Part shown: one piece after another, positions 11,438 to 23,234 of the stretch | Layout of the letters: every line of letters starts with the position of its first letter | Position numbering within the stretch: position 1 is the stretch's first letter | DNA from: Macrotis lagotis | Taxonomy: Eukaryota > Chordata > Mammalia > Peramelemorphia > Peramelidae | Length of the DNA: 64,000 bases | Reading direction: 5' to 3' | Assembly (NCBI RefSeq): GCF_037893015.1 | Contig: NC_133658.1 | Span: 282,060,875 to 282,124,874, forward strand | Made by a program: the position numbers and the translations under genes | Notes under the pieces: generated by a model | Databases searched by the model: none | Told to the model about the DNA's origin: nothing | What the model saw: the letters and a program-made list of their open reading frames with translations, nothing else

Positions 11438-12282
11438 TGATAATTTCTTGAAAGATAATTTCTAGGCTCTTCCTTTGATCATGACTTTCCATTATTTCAC
11501 CTCAATTTATTTTACAAGGCAATCATTTTTTCCAATGAGATATTTCACATTTCTTTTATATTTTCATTCTTATGATTTTGTTTTATTGTTTCTTGATGTT
11601 TCATGGAGTCGTTAGTTTTCTCTTGTCCAATATCCACTTGGCTAATTCTTCTTTTTAAGAAATTATTTTCTCTGGCGAATTTTTGTACCTCTTTCTCCAT
11701 ATGGCCAATTTTGCTTTTTAAGGAGTTCTCTTCATTGGATTTTTTATGTCTCTTTTACCATTTGACTATTCTGTTTTTAAGATGCTATTCTGTTTTCTTC
11801 AGTATTTTTGTGCCTGCTTTACCAAGTTGTTGACTCTTATTTTTTCATTATTTTCTTGTATCATTTATTTCTTTTCCCAATTTTTCCTCTACCTCTCTTA
11901 TTTGAGTTTTATAATAGTTTTTGAACTCTTACAGGAATTCTTCTTGAGCCTGAGATCAAGTCACATTTTTCTTTGAGCTTTTAGATGTAGCAGTTTTGAC
12001 TTTGTTGTCTTTTTAGTTTGTGTTTTGCTCTTTCCTATTACCATAGTAACTTTCTATGATTAGGTTATTTTTATTGATATTTGTTCATATATCTTGACTT
12101 TTAAGTCCATTCCTTTCATGTATTTAACTGCATTTACATATTGGAGAGAGGATCCTAAACAAACAAGAGTAGGGTAGGCAAGATAAAGTTATGAGAAGTG
12201 AATCAATCAATGAGCATTTAGGCAGTCTCTGTGCTACTTATTATATGACTTTGAGTAAGTCTTTGCCTTTCTTTTACCATCA

Positions 12283-12505
12283 TTCTACCATATTTAAAAT
12301 AAGAAAGTGGGAATAAATGACCTCTCAAATCCCTTTCTGCCCTGATGGTTCTATGAATAATCACCAGTTAAGATATCACAAGTTCACAATGAAAACAGCC
12401 CTATTATGGATAGTGTGGCCTGCCATCCTACACACCATCAAGGCAGAAAGTAATTTTAAAGTTTTTTTTTCCCATTTCACTTTCTCATTTTAAATATGGT
12501 AGAAC
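12283..12505. repeat. Imperfect inverted repeat (hairpin) of about 220 bases
   Basis: The left arm 12283-12350 contains 'ttctaccatatttaaaat' and 'tttctgccctgatggt'. The right arm 12432-12505 holds the reverse complements of both, in matching order, with a few mismatches and a run of T added. The spacer is about 80 bases. It could be a MITE-like element or an inverted duplication; no flanking target duplication could be defined. Confidence 0.6.
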
Positions 12506-12659
12506 TTGGAGTGTCTGTCTTATGGGAGTAATGGGCATGCATTCTTAACTGCCCAGGTTTGTTTTGATTTCCAGAAAATAAAATGTACTTTTATGAGACT
12601 TTGAGAAGGAATATCTTTGTCTGACAGTATCTTTGGGAAAAATAATCTCCATAGCCCTT

Positions 12660-12850
12660 TTTGAAAAGATCGAGTCTTCTATGTTTAGCCTGGTTATACA
12701 TGTATAGTCTATATTAGATTGCTTTCTGTCAGAGGGAAGGGGAAGGGAGGGAGAAAAATGTAAAACTTCAAAACCTTGCAAAAAAAATGAACGTTGAAAA
12801 CTACTGTTGTATGTAGTTGGAAAAAATAAATGACTAAAATATTTTTTAAA
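12660..12850 (+). mobile_element. L1 3' end, sense
   Basis: It carries the signature 'atattagattgctttctgtc', a G-rich purine block, then 'gttgaaaactactgttgta' and an A-rich end. The same 3' UTR recurs at 13640, 15975 and 32265. Confidence 0.75.
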
Positions 12851-13639
12851 AGAAAAGAAAAAATTAATCCTTTATGAATGGATTAATCCATTCTGGATCA
12901 TAGGAAAATAAGAACTTAGAAATGGAAAGGACCTTAGAAACCATTTAGTTCAGTGTTTCTTGGTCTTTTTTGTGTCATGGACCCCTTTGGCAATTCAGGG
13001 AAGTCTGTGGACCCTTTGTCAGAATAATTTTAAATGTACAAAATGAAATACATAGTATTACAAAGGAAATCAAGTATATCTACTATGATTATCAAAATGT
13101 ATTTTAAAAACAAGTTCATGAATCTCAGGTTAAAACCCTGATTCTCATCCAACCATATCATTATTTAAAAGAAGAAACTAAGGCTCAAGAAAGCAAGAGA
13201 CTTGACTAGTCCCTCATTCAACAAGCATCTATTGTATTCCTGGTTCTGCAACAAGTTACATTTAGGGGAAGACAAAGGAAGAGGATACACAATCCTTTCC
13301 CTCACAATTTGATTAGGGAGGTAAGACACCACAGAAGATTAGAAAGGCAAAACAATGGAAAAATAAATTTACATTTAAAAAATGGTAAGGGACTGAACAA
13401 AAAAAAAGAATATGAACATAATTGCAACTTTATCTTTTTAAGTCACCTAAAGCATAATAGATTTTTTCCTATTCTCTCATTTCCATATATGTTTTTATGT
13501 TTTAGTTGTGATTCCTGAATTTAATCAAATGTAAGCTTTTTTTAAATGCAGCTTTTTTTGAAAATTCATTTTTTTATTCTCTTTATTATTGTGGAATTTA
13601 ATACATTCCCATTGAAACTTAAAAAAGTAATCTATATCT

Positions 13640-13752
13640 ATATTTTTTTATATAATTATGCATGTATAACCTATATTAGATTGTTTTCTGTTGGGGAGAG
13701 AGAGGAGGAAGAAAAATGTGAAACTCAAATCCTTACAAGAAAGTTAAAAAAA
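13640..13752 (+). mobile_element. L1 3' end, sense, short
   Basis: The signature 'ataacctatattagattg' is followed by a GA-rich block and poly-A. It is 5' truncated to about 110 bases. Confidence 0.7.
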
Positions 13753-15974
13753 AAAAGGAGGGAAGACAGACCAAGAAGACAGGAGAGACTACAAAGCAAG
13801 CTCTACTAAAAACCCCACAGAGAGATGTCCTTATCTTATCCTGTTCTCTGAAAAGCCTACAGAGTAAAAAAGTCCATTAGGATAAATAGAAACAACAAAT
13901 GCTTTAGGAACTCAGAGGAGAAAATGGTTCCAGGTATATTAAAATTCCTGCCCCTATGAAATTTACAGGCTCCCTAGAAAAGATAAAGTTAATCTACTTA
14001 AAACAATTGGAGAGCAATAAAGAAGTCCATAATCATTTGCCAAACATTCCCAAGGGTGTTCAGGGGGTATGATCATTGTGGGTTAGAACCATCAGGGAGG
14101 CTTCATGGGAGGCCAGAGCAAATTTTTCCTACATATCTTCTATGTACCTAGCCCCATATTAGATACAGTAGAAGATACGGAGATGAGTAAGCCACAGTGT
14201 TTGCCCTCACACAGTTCAATGGGGTAGGATTTGACTATTTGGAGAGGGAGAAAGAAGAAGGATGTCCCAGGCAAGAACAGAAGGAGCCAGGAAAAAATAG
14301 CAGAGGAGATAGGAATCAAGGTTTGACCTAAAAGGAGAAAAAGAGGGAAGAAAGCTCTACCCCCATTTGTCTTTCTGAAATATATTGTGACATCTCAGGA
14401 TCTGCTGGCTCAAGCTGGCAGTGATGAAGGTGGGGGCTATGTTCCACCCAGTCTGGAAGTTGTTCATTTCAACGGAAAATAAACAAACCAAAAAAAAAAA
14501 AAAATACAAGTTTCATCAAGCCAACAGAGGAACTCCTGTTGCTCAAACTTATTTCAGAAAAAAAAAATGAAAGGGAAAAAAGAGCAAAAATAAGTTCCAG
14601 AAACAAAGAAACTACCTCAGATGCACTGAATCATGAAAACTACATATGTAAATACTGCCTTCTTCAATTTTCTTCATCATACCAATTCAATAGGCAACTC
14701 CCAGGGATCCTTATATAGGGTTTAAGGGCCTCTGTTCCTATTTGAGTTTAATACCACTCCATCCTCTGTGGGACCATTTTCACAGTGGTTCATTTTCAAA
14801 GTTGCACATTGAGAGAGTGGCAGGAGGGTAGTCTAGGTGGGACTAGAACCCTGGTCCTCTGAACGCCCTTGGCCCCAAGGCTGGTGTGCAATGTGGCTTT
14901 GGGATGATCTTCCTCACACTTGGCTGCCCCCCATTTGTACGTCAGTGAAGTAAATAAGTACTCTCCTTTTTCATCTTGGACAATTTACACTGAGCCGACT
15001 CCAGAAGGCCCCAGGGCAGGAGCCGTCTATAAATTATGCTTAGGGAGAGCCAAGCTAAGCCCAGACGACAAGCAAAGCCCCTCATCTCCAGCTGCCAGAT
15101 CTGGGCTCTGGGATGAAAGACCATCAATCCTGCCCCAATGTAGTTCTCTCCAACCGGATAAATGGGGTTAGATAAATGAAGAGCTCTCTTCCTGAAACCC
15201 TGGCTCCAGTCTTCTCTCATGTTTATTTCTCTCACTGTCTAGTTGCTCTCCAGTGATGACGTTAAATGTTCAAGATGGAAACAACCCTATTATGGAGAGT
15301 GTGGCTTGCAGGGAATTTTAGCTCTGGTGATATTTAGTTGATATTGGCTGGAGCCTCTGTGGTGACTATATGGGATGATGTTTTTGAGAATGCCCAGGTA
15401 CGGAAGGGTATCAAACTGCATCACTGAAAGGAACTCCTGATTGTTTAAGATGATTGATCCATTTAAAATAGTAACAAACATCACTGGCACCTGTGATTTA
15501 AAGAATACACAAAGGTAGGGAAAGACCCACTTCTGGGTTCCTAAAGTTCCACCTTAGAAATTCTTTTTACTAAGTCTTAAAAGTGTTTAAGCATAACTGG
15601 CAAATTTTCCCAGGGAAGAGTAATGGCATCATCTATTATGAGCCTCTAATACACCAGAAGGAATTATGACATGACAGGGATAATGGGAGAGTAAAATCTA
15701 GTAAAAAGGAGCATAGGCACAGAGGTGTGGGGAAGGGAAAGTGGAGACAAGAGTGTCAGTATAGGAAGGGTCCCAGAACAAGAGGTGGAATGTACCAAAG
15801 ATGAACTCAGTTGACTTCCCAATTTTGTTGAGGACAAGCCCTTATGTCTTTTAGAGTCAGTTCCTATGGTTTCTACCCATAATGGTCCATGAATTGATTG
15901 CTCTTTTCACTCTGACTTACAAAATTGGAGTATTGCAATTATGTCCCAAGAAGATATGGGGCATGGTTTTTTGT

Positions 15975-16128
15975 TCCCTTTTGTTCTGATTCATCTTTCT
16001 CAGCATGACTAATATGGAAATGTGTTTAACATAGTTATACATATGTTTCCTATATCAGATTGCTCACTATCAAGGGGAGGGGAGAGATATAGTTGGAATA
16101 ATAAATAAATTTAAATTAAAAAAAGAAG
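15975..16128 (+). mobile_element. L1 3' end, sense, short
   Basis: The L1 3' UTR marks 'catgactaatatggaaatg' and 'atatcagattgctcactatc' are present, followed by a purine block and an A-rich end. Confidence 0.75.
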
Positions 16129-16702
16129 ATAGAATATGTAGAACCTACTGCATAAATGACAACCTAATTAGAACAGGTTACAATAATTAAAATACCTTCC
16201 ACTTAATAAAGAAAAGGCTTTGTAAATCTTTATATACTGTCCTCATGTTAGTAGTTGTTGCTATTATTATCAGATTGATTAACAGTCACCTAGCAAAGAG
16301 CAGGTTCTTAAAAGGGTATGGGAAATGGGAAGGGTGAATTTTGATAGGGTGAGTGGGGTTCAGCAAAGACCTGAATCTAGCAGGGAAACACAGTCCAAAT
16401 TGGAGATAGCGGTTTTGTTTTTATAACCCTAGCTTCTGAATAGCCAAAAAGAAAAGTAGAATGAGTGACCCTTGGAATCCAGAACCATGATTGAGGATTG
16501 GTTTCTGATATTTCCTCTACTGATGAAGACAATAGATTAAATATCAAATTTAAATTAAATTAATAATTAAATATTAAGCACTACAAGGCTCTGAGCCTGG
16601 AGTCAGAAAAACCTGAATCCAGCCTCAGACACTTACTGTGCGATTCTGAATGAATCATGTATCCTCTCTCTACCTTGGATTCCTCAACTGGGAATAATAT
16701 TT

Positions 16703-17652
16703 TTTAATTTAAATTTTATTTTATTTTTCCAATTGCACTCAAAGGTAATTTTCAACATTCATCCATTTGTAAATTTATGAGTTCCACACTTTTCTACTCC
16801 ATTCTCTTTCCTACCCCCCCCTTCCCTCCCCCAAGTCAGCAATCTTTGGTTGTATATATACAATTGTGTTTAACATATTTCCATATTAATTATATTGAGA
16901 AAGAAGAATTAGAACTAAGGGGAAAAAACATGAGAAAGGAAAAAAACATAAAAGAAGTTTTTAAAACATGAATGTAGTATGATTTGCTCTGCCCTCAGAC
17001 TCCATAGTTTTTTCCTTTTTTTGCAAGTCAATGGGTTAAGTGACTTGCCCATGGTCACAGCTAGAGTGTCTGAGGTCACATTTGAACTTGGGTCCTCCTG
17101 ACTCCCGAGCTTTATCCTCTGTACCACCCAGCTGCCCCTCCATAGTTCCTCTACCCCGACCCTGGATGTGGATGCTATTTTCCATAGCAGGTTCTCAAGA
17201 CTGTCTTTGCTCTCTAAACTGTTGAGAGGAACTGCATCCATCACAAATGATCATCTCACAATGTTGTTGTTAATGTGTAAAATGTTCTCTTGGTTCTTCT
17301 CACTTCACTCAGCATCAATTCATGCAAATCTTTCCATGCTTCTCTAAAATCGGACCACTCATGATTTCTTGTACAACAATAGTATTCCATCACATTCATA
17401 TGCCATAACTTGTTTAGCCATTCCCCAATTGATGGGCAACTCCTCAATTTCCAATTCTTTGCCACTACAAAAAAGAGCTAATGTAAATATGTGAGACCTT
17501 CCCTGATTTTTATGATCTCTTTGGGATATAGATCTAGTATTGATATTGTTGAATCAAAGGACATAGACAGTTTTATTGCCCTTTGGGCATAGTTCCAGAT
17601 TGCTCTCCAGAATGGCTGAATCAGTTCACAACTCCCCTAAAAGTCATTAGTA
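16703..17652 (-). mobile_element. L1 3' portion, antisense, with target duplication and an inserted SINE
   Basis: 5'-truncated L1 whose minus-strand ORF2 end reads AKNWKLRSCPSIGEWLNKLW and MNVMEYYCCTRN, the usual L1 ORF2 C-terminal region. It starts with the A-tail (T-rich on +). The direct repeat 'ggaataatattt' at 16691-16702 and 17653-17664 flanks it. It landed inside an older MIR-like copy. Confidence 0.87.
17010..17138 (-). repeat. CORE-SINE antisense, nested in L1
   Basis: Antisense SINE with target repeat 'tccatagtt' at 17001-17009 and 17139-17147. The core is slightly shortened. Its insertion postdates the surrounding L1. Confidence 0.86.
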
Positions 17653-18025
17653 GGAATAATATTTAAACTTTAAGTCAAATTAAATACTAGATATCCAAGG
17701 CATCTTCCAGGGGAGGAATATGAATGTTCTTGCCATGTTTCCCATGAGAAGAAGGACAGAAAAGCTGGTCAATCCATGAGGTCTGCCTTATTCTGTTCTT
17801 TCTCTGCATTCATGACTTAGGATAAATCCATATGTATTTAAAGGTCAGCCTCAGAGAAAATTTGATTAGGGAAGTTTATAACTGAGTTTTAGTAGTCTGT
17901 GTGGCACAAAGGATGCCTGGGCACCAGAAACAAACTAAAACCTCTTACTCACAGTTGTCCAAGTATAAAGCTTGTCTGCCCAGATGAGAAGTGTTTTTAA
18001 CCATTACTATTTTTGCCTTGGTAAG

Positions 18026-18241
18026 TCCTCCAGAATAGACGACCAGCGCTGTGCCCCACCTGACACAGTGCCTCGTGGCCCCACCATGCCAGATGAAGAT
18101 TTCTTCAGCCTCATCCAGAGGGTACAAGCCAAGCGGATGGACGAGCAGAGAGTGGATCTTGCCTCAGGCCAGGAGGAAGAGGAAGCAACAGCCAACATGC
18201 GATCAGATGCCACGCAGCAATGCCGACCCAGTGCCAGCTAA
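18026..18241 (+). CDS. GPSM1: GPSM1 last coding exon: end of third GoLoco, fourth GoLoco, stop
   Basis: Begins SSRIDDQRCAPPD, completing the third GoLoco motif, then PRGPTMPDEDFFSLIQRVQA with KRMDEQRVDLAS (fourth GoLoco), and ends QQCRPSAS and TAA at 18239-18241. Human GPSM1 has the same order and also ends with a short QQC..P.AS tail. A small acidic EEEEA insert before the end looks lineage-specific. The exon starts in phase 0, matching the previous donor. The acceptor AG lies inside 'ggtaagtcc', a donor-like string, and the frame stays open for some distance upstream of the junction. Confidence 0.96.
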   Translation, partial: SSRIDDQRCAPPDTVPRGPTMPDEDFFSLIQRVQAKRMDEQRVDLASGQEEEEATANMRSDATQQCRPSAS

Positions 18242-18890
18242 GGCCCCTCCACCAGAGGGCACCCCTGGACAGGTGCAGCTGGAACACACCTGTGCATCCC
18301 TGAACCTTCACCTAGGATCTGGGGAAAGAGAGACCTTCTTATCTTCTACCTATCTCCAGGCACTAGGGGAAACCATCAACCATGTGCAGATCCTCATGCC
18401 CCAGGAGAGGCCAAGAAACCCCAGTAGACATATGGCTGAGTTAGATAAAGTCATGGCTAGTCACTGGAAACCCAAATAGATGTGAACAGCTGGCCTTTCT
18501 TACTGTTGCCTCAGAGGTCATTCCCTAGGGTCAAGGGGAGATGTCTGAGGAGATAGTACATGCCAGAATCTCAAAAGGGAGGGAATGTCCTCTCCTTCAC
18601 CAGGCTAAGTGTGTGAAGGATAGGGCTCCTCCTGTGCAGATGGTCCCATCCCTTGCTCTTTCCCTGACCTGGTGCATGAGTATTAGTAAGAGGTAAGCAG
18701 CAGCTGCCTTGCCAAAGCAGCCAAGCTTGCCCAAGCTCTCTGCTCAACTAATCCCCCTTTGCCACCCCCTTGGCCTGCTCTCCAACCATCCCACTGAGAC
18801 CAGAAATCTGACAAAGTGCAATATAGTACCAGCACCCTCTGAGCCATCTGTGTCCCTCAGCACCTGCCCCTGACCAAATGTGACCCCACC

Positions 18891-18896
18891 AATAAA
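18891..18896 (+). terminator. GPSM1: Candidate proximal poly-A signal of GPSM1
   Basis: AATAAA about 650 bases after the stop, in 'ccaccaataaagattcac'. No strong GU-rich element directly follows. Confidence 0.4.
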
Positions 18897-19633
18897 GATT
18901 CACTAGGGGATTCCCATACTATGACAACAACCTCCCAGAGAGCTGCCAAGACTAAGGTGTGGAAGATATCTCTGAGCTGGTGGATGTGTATCCATTGAGG
19001 GTCATGGCTAAGTGATGGTGCCAGGTGTGATTCAACAGCCAAGGCTGATTGTCAGTTTTCTCAGTATCCATTTGAACTCCTCAGAAACCAAGAGCAGCCA
19101 AAAGAGCTTCCCTACCAAGAGGACATTATTAGTGTTGCCAAGATAGTGGGCAAGAAAAATTGGGGATGGAGGAGAGACGTCCCCACCAGGAAGCTACCAA
19201 TTCTGCCAGTATAATCACTGATGTAGACCCCCAGAGTGGGAGGTGGGATATGGGTTGAAAGGATCTGGGTAGGCCCTCTGTGTCAGCCAGGGGGGTGGGG
19301 GCGGGAGGAAAGACCAGTGCACCATGCCTTTCCAAGTTATGATGATGCCTTCCTGAGCTTCCTCCCTCTGCCACGGTCCACTGTCCTAGGATTGGTCAGG
19401 ACTGCTTTCTCACCTACTGTCCCTGAGTCTTCCCCCAAGCGTCTGGAGCTGAATGATCCAGGAAGCCTGGTCCTTGCAGGGGCTTAATTCCTCGGCTCCT
19501 GAGGCAAAAATAGATCATGAAGACATGAGGGGCTGCTTCTAGCTTCATTTTTTTTTTTAAACGTGGAAAAGGAGTCTGCATCAACATCCACCCAGTTTAA
19601 ACACTGGACTGTGATAAATCCAGACACTATTTT

Positions 19634-19791
19634 TTTTAAGTTTTTTTTTTTCTAATTTTAGGCAGTGGGGTTAAGTGACTTGCCCAAGGTTACACAGCTA
19701 GGCAATTATCAAGTGTCTGAGGTCAGATTTGAACTCAGGTACTCCTGACTCCAGGGCTGGTGCTCTATCCACTGCGCCACCTAGCCACCCC
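19634..19791 (-). repeat. Young CORE-SINE antisense, with 14-bp target duplication
   Basis: Full antisense copy; 'ccagacactatttt' stands at 19620-19633 and 19792-19805 without mismatch. If the distal poly-A site is used, it lies in the GPSM1 3' UTR. Confidence 0.9.
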
Positions 19792-21567
19792 CCAGACACT
19801 ATTTTCTTTCATCTGTGCTCAAACTTTTAGAAGGTCTAGTTGGAGAACAGAAGGCTAACCATGACATTGGGTTGTTGGAAGTCTGAACCAGATTGAACCT
19901 CCACCCCTCCTCTGCCCTGAGCTCCCATATCCTCTGGGAAAATGAATTCACGCTGGTTTAACTTAGTTCCTCCATAGTAACCCTGACCCTCCACTCTTCA
20001 TGGATCAGGAAGGTCAAGGAAGGAGCAAGGGTGGGGAGCCAGGAAATGAACTTAAATGTGCTTGTCCTCTGTGCCTCCACTCCCGTCATTTTTAAAGAGC
20101 ATTGTAACCCTTGGTCAACTTGCGGTGTAAGCAGAGAAGCTCTTCATTCTACCAACTTAAAAAAAGACATGAGTCAAAACTTCCCCTACAGCTAAATCCC
20201 AAAAGGAAAACTATTGGATGGAAACAGAGAAGATGATTTGGGGTTGTAGGGATAAGTGTCATGACCCTGAACCTTTGAAAAAGTGGACAGTTCTCCAAGT
20301 GGACAGTTTGGGAATTTGACAGCAACTCAGCACCAACCCCTCAAAGATAAGGACAGCTGCCATTGGGAATTGGCCAAGGTCAGTTCTTTATGCTCTGAGA
20401 TTTTTTTTATAAACAGCCCCTCTTAAACTGCTTGGCTCACAAGAAGGGTGTTTACCTTGGGCCATTGACACACAGATTCTATAAAACAAGAATTCACACA
20501 AGGTTTTTACAAAAGCAGCTGACTGACTCTAGCTGCCCTGGACCAGTTGGGAAAGTCTGGAATGACCTTCCCTTCACTGACTTGCAGAGATCTTCCCAGT
20601 GGACTGAGACATGTGGTTCTTAGAAGGGCAGTGGCCCAGAAAAAGGGTCTTCCCACTGGGAATAAAAAATATGACTTAGGACCATTGTGGGAGATATTTA
20701 CTGGAGCTCAGGGCCAAGATTTCTCTTGCTCTGTTTCTCTTTTTCATGCCCCACTCCCACCCCAAAACCACTCAAGGTTTCAACCTCTTAGGCCATGTTC
20801 TTCTATTCCAAGCTTGGGGAGACAAGAGAAAATGAGACAGAAGAGGAGGGCACAATCCTCACAAAGCTGCCAGTCTTAATATCTGTCTTTGCTTTTCTGG
20901 TTTCATCTCAAAGTCCTAGATGAACAGTTAGATGGACTCCGTTTTATCCTAAAGGGATAAATTAACTATAAAGATAGTAAACTGTCAATTTCACAACCAT
21001 TGTATTATTTGATTCTCATAAAAGCCCTGAGAAGTTCATAAGATAGGACCCCCAAATAGCAGAATAAAAAGAAAACGGCCCAAGGTCATGTAGCAAGTTT
21101 ATAACAGAGTTGAACCCACATTTGCTGATTGACAATCCATTCCTCTCTACTATCCAGGGCCCAAGAGAGCAGGTTCAAGTGATACCTGAGACTAGGACTG
21201 ATTTATTCGCAATCAAACCATGAATGTAAAGGATTCTTCTTCTAGGGGTCCAAGGACAGAAAGTAAGAGTCTGGGCCAAAGTAGGACTTAGCTCTATCTA
21301 GGCAGAAATGAACTAAAATTGGAGAGGCTGGCTTTCAAAAAAAAGGAAAATAATAATAAAAAACAAGCAAAACATTAGTAATTACCACATACTTGAATAT
21401 TCAAGCTTATTTATTTTTTACATCTGCGTTGGTTGTGTTGTAAGTGGGCCATTCCCAATCCTGGAGGTACATTTTGTTTTGTTTTCTCTAAAAATAAATA
21501 ATAAGATCTGCCAAATGAATTAATATATGTGTAAGTATGTAATTAAAGCCTTGGGGGTTTTGTGCAT

Positions 21568-21573
21568 AATAAA
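21568..21573 (+). terminator. GPSM1: Candidate distal poly-A signal of GPSM1
   Basis: AATAAA in 'gcataataaaagattttt', followed by the T/G-rich 'ttttgtggttt', a better downstream context than the proximal site. Confidence 0.45.
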
Positions 21574-21599
21574 AGATTTTTGTGGTTTAACCTGCATCC

Positions 21600-23230
21600 G
21601 ACAATACTCAGTTCCCTTTTGAACCAATGTACCCATTAGGCACTTAGTTTGAGAAGACCTCAGAACACAAGAAATCAGAGCTCTCTTAGAAGAGTTTCTT
21701 AAGGGATCTACTTTAATTAATAGATGGGTGATTTATTCATGTATTAATTATATAAAATAAGTTTTTGACACATTCTCTTAAATAGGTTCAGTAATTTTGT
21801 AATTTTGCTTAGTATGTGAAAATCATTTATTGAAGCAACACAAAAGAACTTTTAGTTTTGTCCTTGTCTATAAAAAATTATAAATTCTGAATTGATGAAT
21901 ATTTAGCAAATCAGGAAAAGTATGAAGCAAAATTAAGAACCAGAACTTACAAAAAGAAGAAGTTATCTTTTTATGAGGTCTGATAGCCTCTGGAGAAACA
22001 ATTTAATAAGATAATTTGGTTTTGAAGTTGTAGGAAGACCCATACCCTCTGTTTACTACCAGTGTTTAAGACAGAATGAATTTAAAGGGTCTCCCTAATG
22101 GTTGCCATTAAAACCTAATCGATTTATGTAGTGACCCAAGTCTGGACTCTATCCATCCCTATGGTGAGTAGTCAAGAGTCTAGTTATTTTTATCAACGCG
22201 TTCTAAAGGTATATTAGTAGAAAAAGAACAGCACACTGGAAAATCAGAGGTTGCTTAGTTTAAAGACCTGACTCCATGGATAACCTTACTATAATGGGAA
22301 AATCACTTCACTTTTCAGTTTTCTCATCTATAAAATGGGATAATACTAACATCCAAATAATTGCTTTAAAAATAAGAAAAAAATTGAGGAATAGATGCAA
22401 AAAAAAGCTCTGGGGGGTAAGGGGAGCAATACCAATGTATTCTTTTCTAGCAGCATTATTTATGAACTTACTTTCTTATAATTATGTATCTCCAGTAAGA
22501 CAGCCTTCACCTAATTGCACCAATAGTATATCTGCAACACCAAACTACAAGACAAAGCTCAAGAGTTTATATTCTTCAATGGAGTATTCTGGAGAGGGTA
22601 GGAATAAGAAAGTCATCAGCCTCCTTCAACAAGAGGAAAGGGATTGCCAGGACTCCTAAGGACAACAATCAAAACTCACAAATGAACTATAGGGAAGATT
22701 TGGGAGGGCATATTAACAACTTTGCTCCCCTTGTCTCTGCCACTTCACTTGTAACCAGTCATTCTGGGATAGTTGTGTGTTTTAAAGTGATGGGTCAGCT
22801 TCATTGTCAGAATTAGTAATGAAGAATATGTCATACACTGACCAAGGTGGCTTCTATCCTGTGCCACCACACATAATCAGGAAATAAAAACCATGCACGT
22901 CCCAGGATGATTCCCAACTCCAGAACTAGGAAGTTGGTGGAAGTTCCAAATAAAGCTTGGATCTGAAATGCTTATTAGACAAAAAGTCCCTTGGGTCATG
23001 CTCACAGTATGGACAAATAGAAAGCTCTGTGTCAGTCACAGGTTAAAGTTGTAATGAGACAGGGCAGTATAGGCAGATTGAAGGGAATCCTTGAGTTGGA
23101 TGGAGGGGGGATCACAGGGATAACAGGCAGTGTTGAAACATAATTGGGTCTTCCTTGCAGATAGAGAATCTAGGTTGGGTAGGGAGGCTAGCAGGGACAA
23201 GGTTCTGGGAAAATTGCAAGTCCCTGGAGC
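21600..23230. other. Intergenic, no gene seen
   Basis: AT-rich, mainly single-copy sequence. A weak MIR-like core sits near 22255-22345. An open frame of 127 codons at 22276-22659 starts inside that MIR-like segment and resembles no known protein, so it is not called. Confidence 0.6.
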
Positions 23231-23234
23231 TCCC

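Larger units (their letters stand above)
9345..12140 (-). mobile_element. L1 LINE, antisense, internally deleted, interrupted by a SINE
   Basis: On the minus strand the order is: an ORF1-like coiled coil (12000-11450, with runs such as EKEVQKFARENNFLKRRI), an ORF1 C-terminal patch near 11050 reading YPTKLSKI (compare the L1 motif YPAKLS), a poorly assigned purine-rich stretch (10980-10390), the ORF2 C-terminal end (10250-9810, with AKNWKLKR and NKLWYIIVMEYYCAIRN), then the 3' UTR. Most of ORF2, including the endonuclease and reverse transcriptase, is absent. It is 5' truncated and dead. Both outer limits are approximate. Confidence 0.8.
9214..18025 (+). other. GPSM1: Last GPSM1 intron, 8.8 kb, phase 0
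   Basis: It splits the third GoLoco motif. Contents: an internally deleted antisense L1 (9345-12140), a hairpin-forming repeat (12283-12505), L1 3' ends (12660-12850, 13640-13752, 15975-16128), a second antisense L1 (16703-17652) and SINEs. A repeat of unknown family recurs at 9240-9310 and 12900-13200, marked by 'gtgtcatgga(c/t)ccctttgg'. About 13800-15960 is mostly single-copy. Confidence 0.85.
18242..21600 (+). other. GPSM1: Probable GPSM1 3' UTR and downstream flank
   Basis: No further coding exon is expected after the stop. Sequence to about 19500 is fairly GC-rich and single-copy. Candidate poly-A signals stand at 18891 and 21568, so the UTR is either about 0.65 kb or about 3.3 kb. A young SINE lies between them. 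The actual end cannot be decided from sequence alone. Confidence 0.55.
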
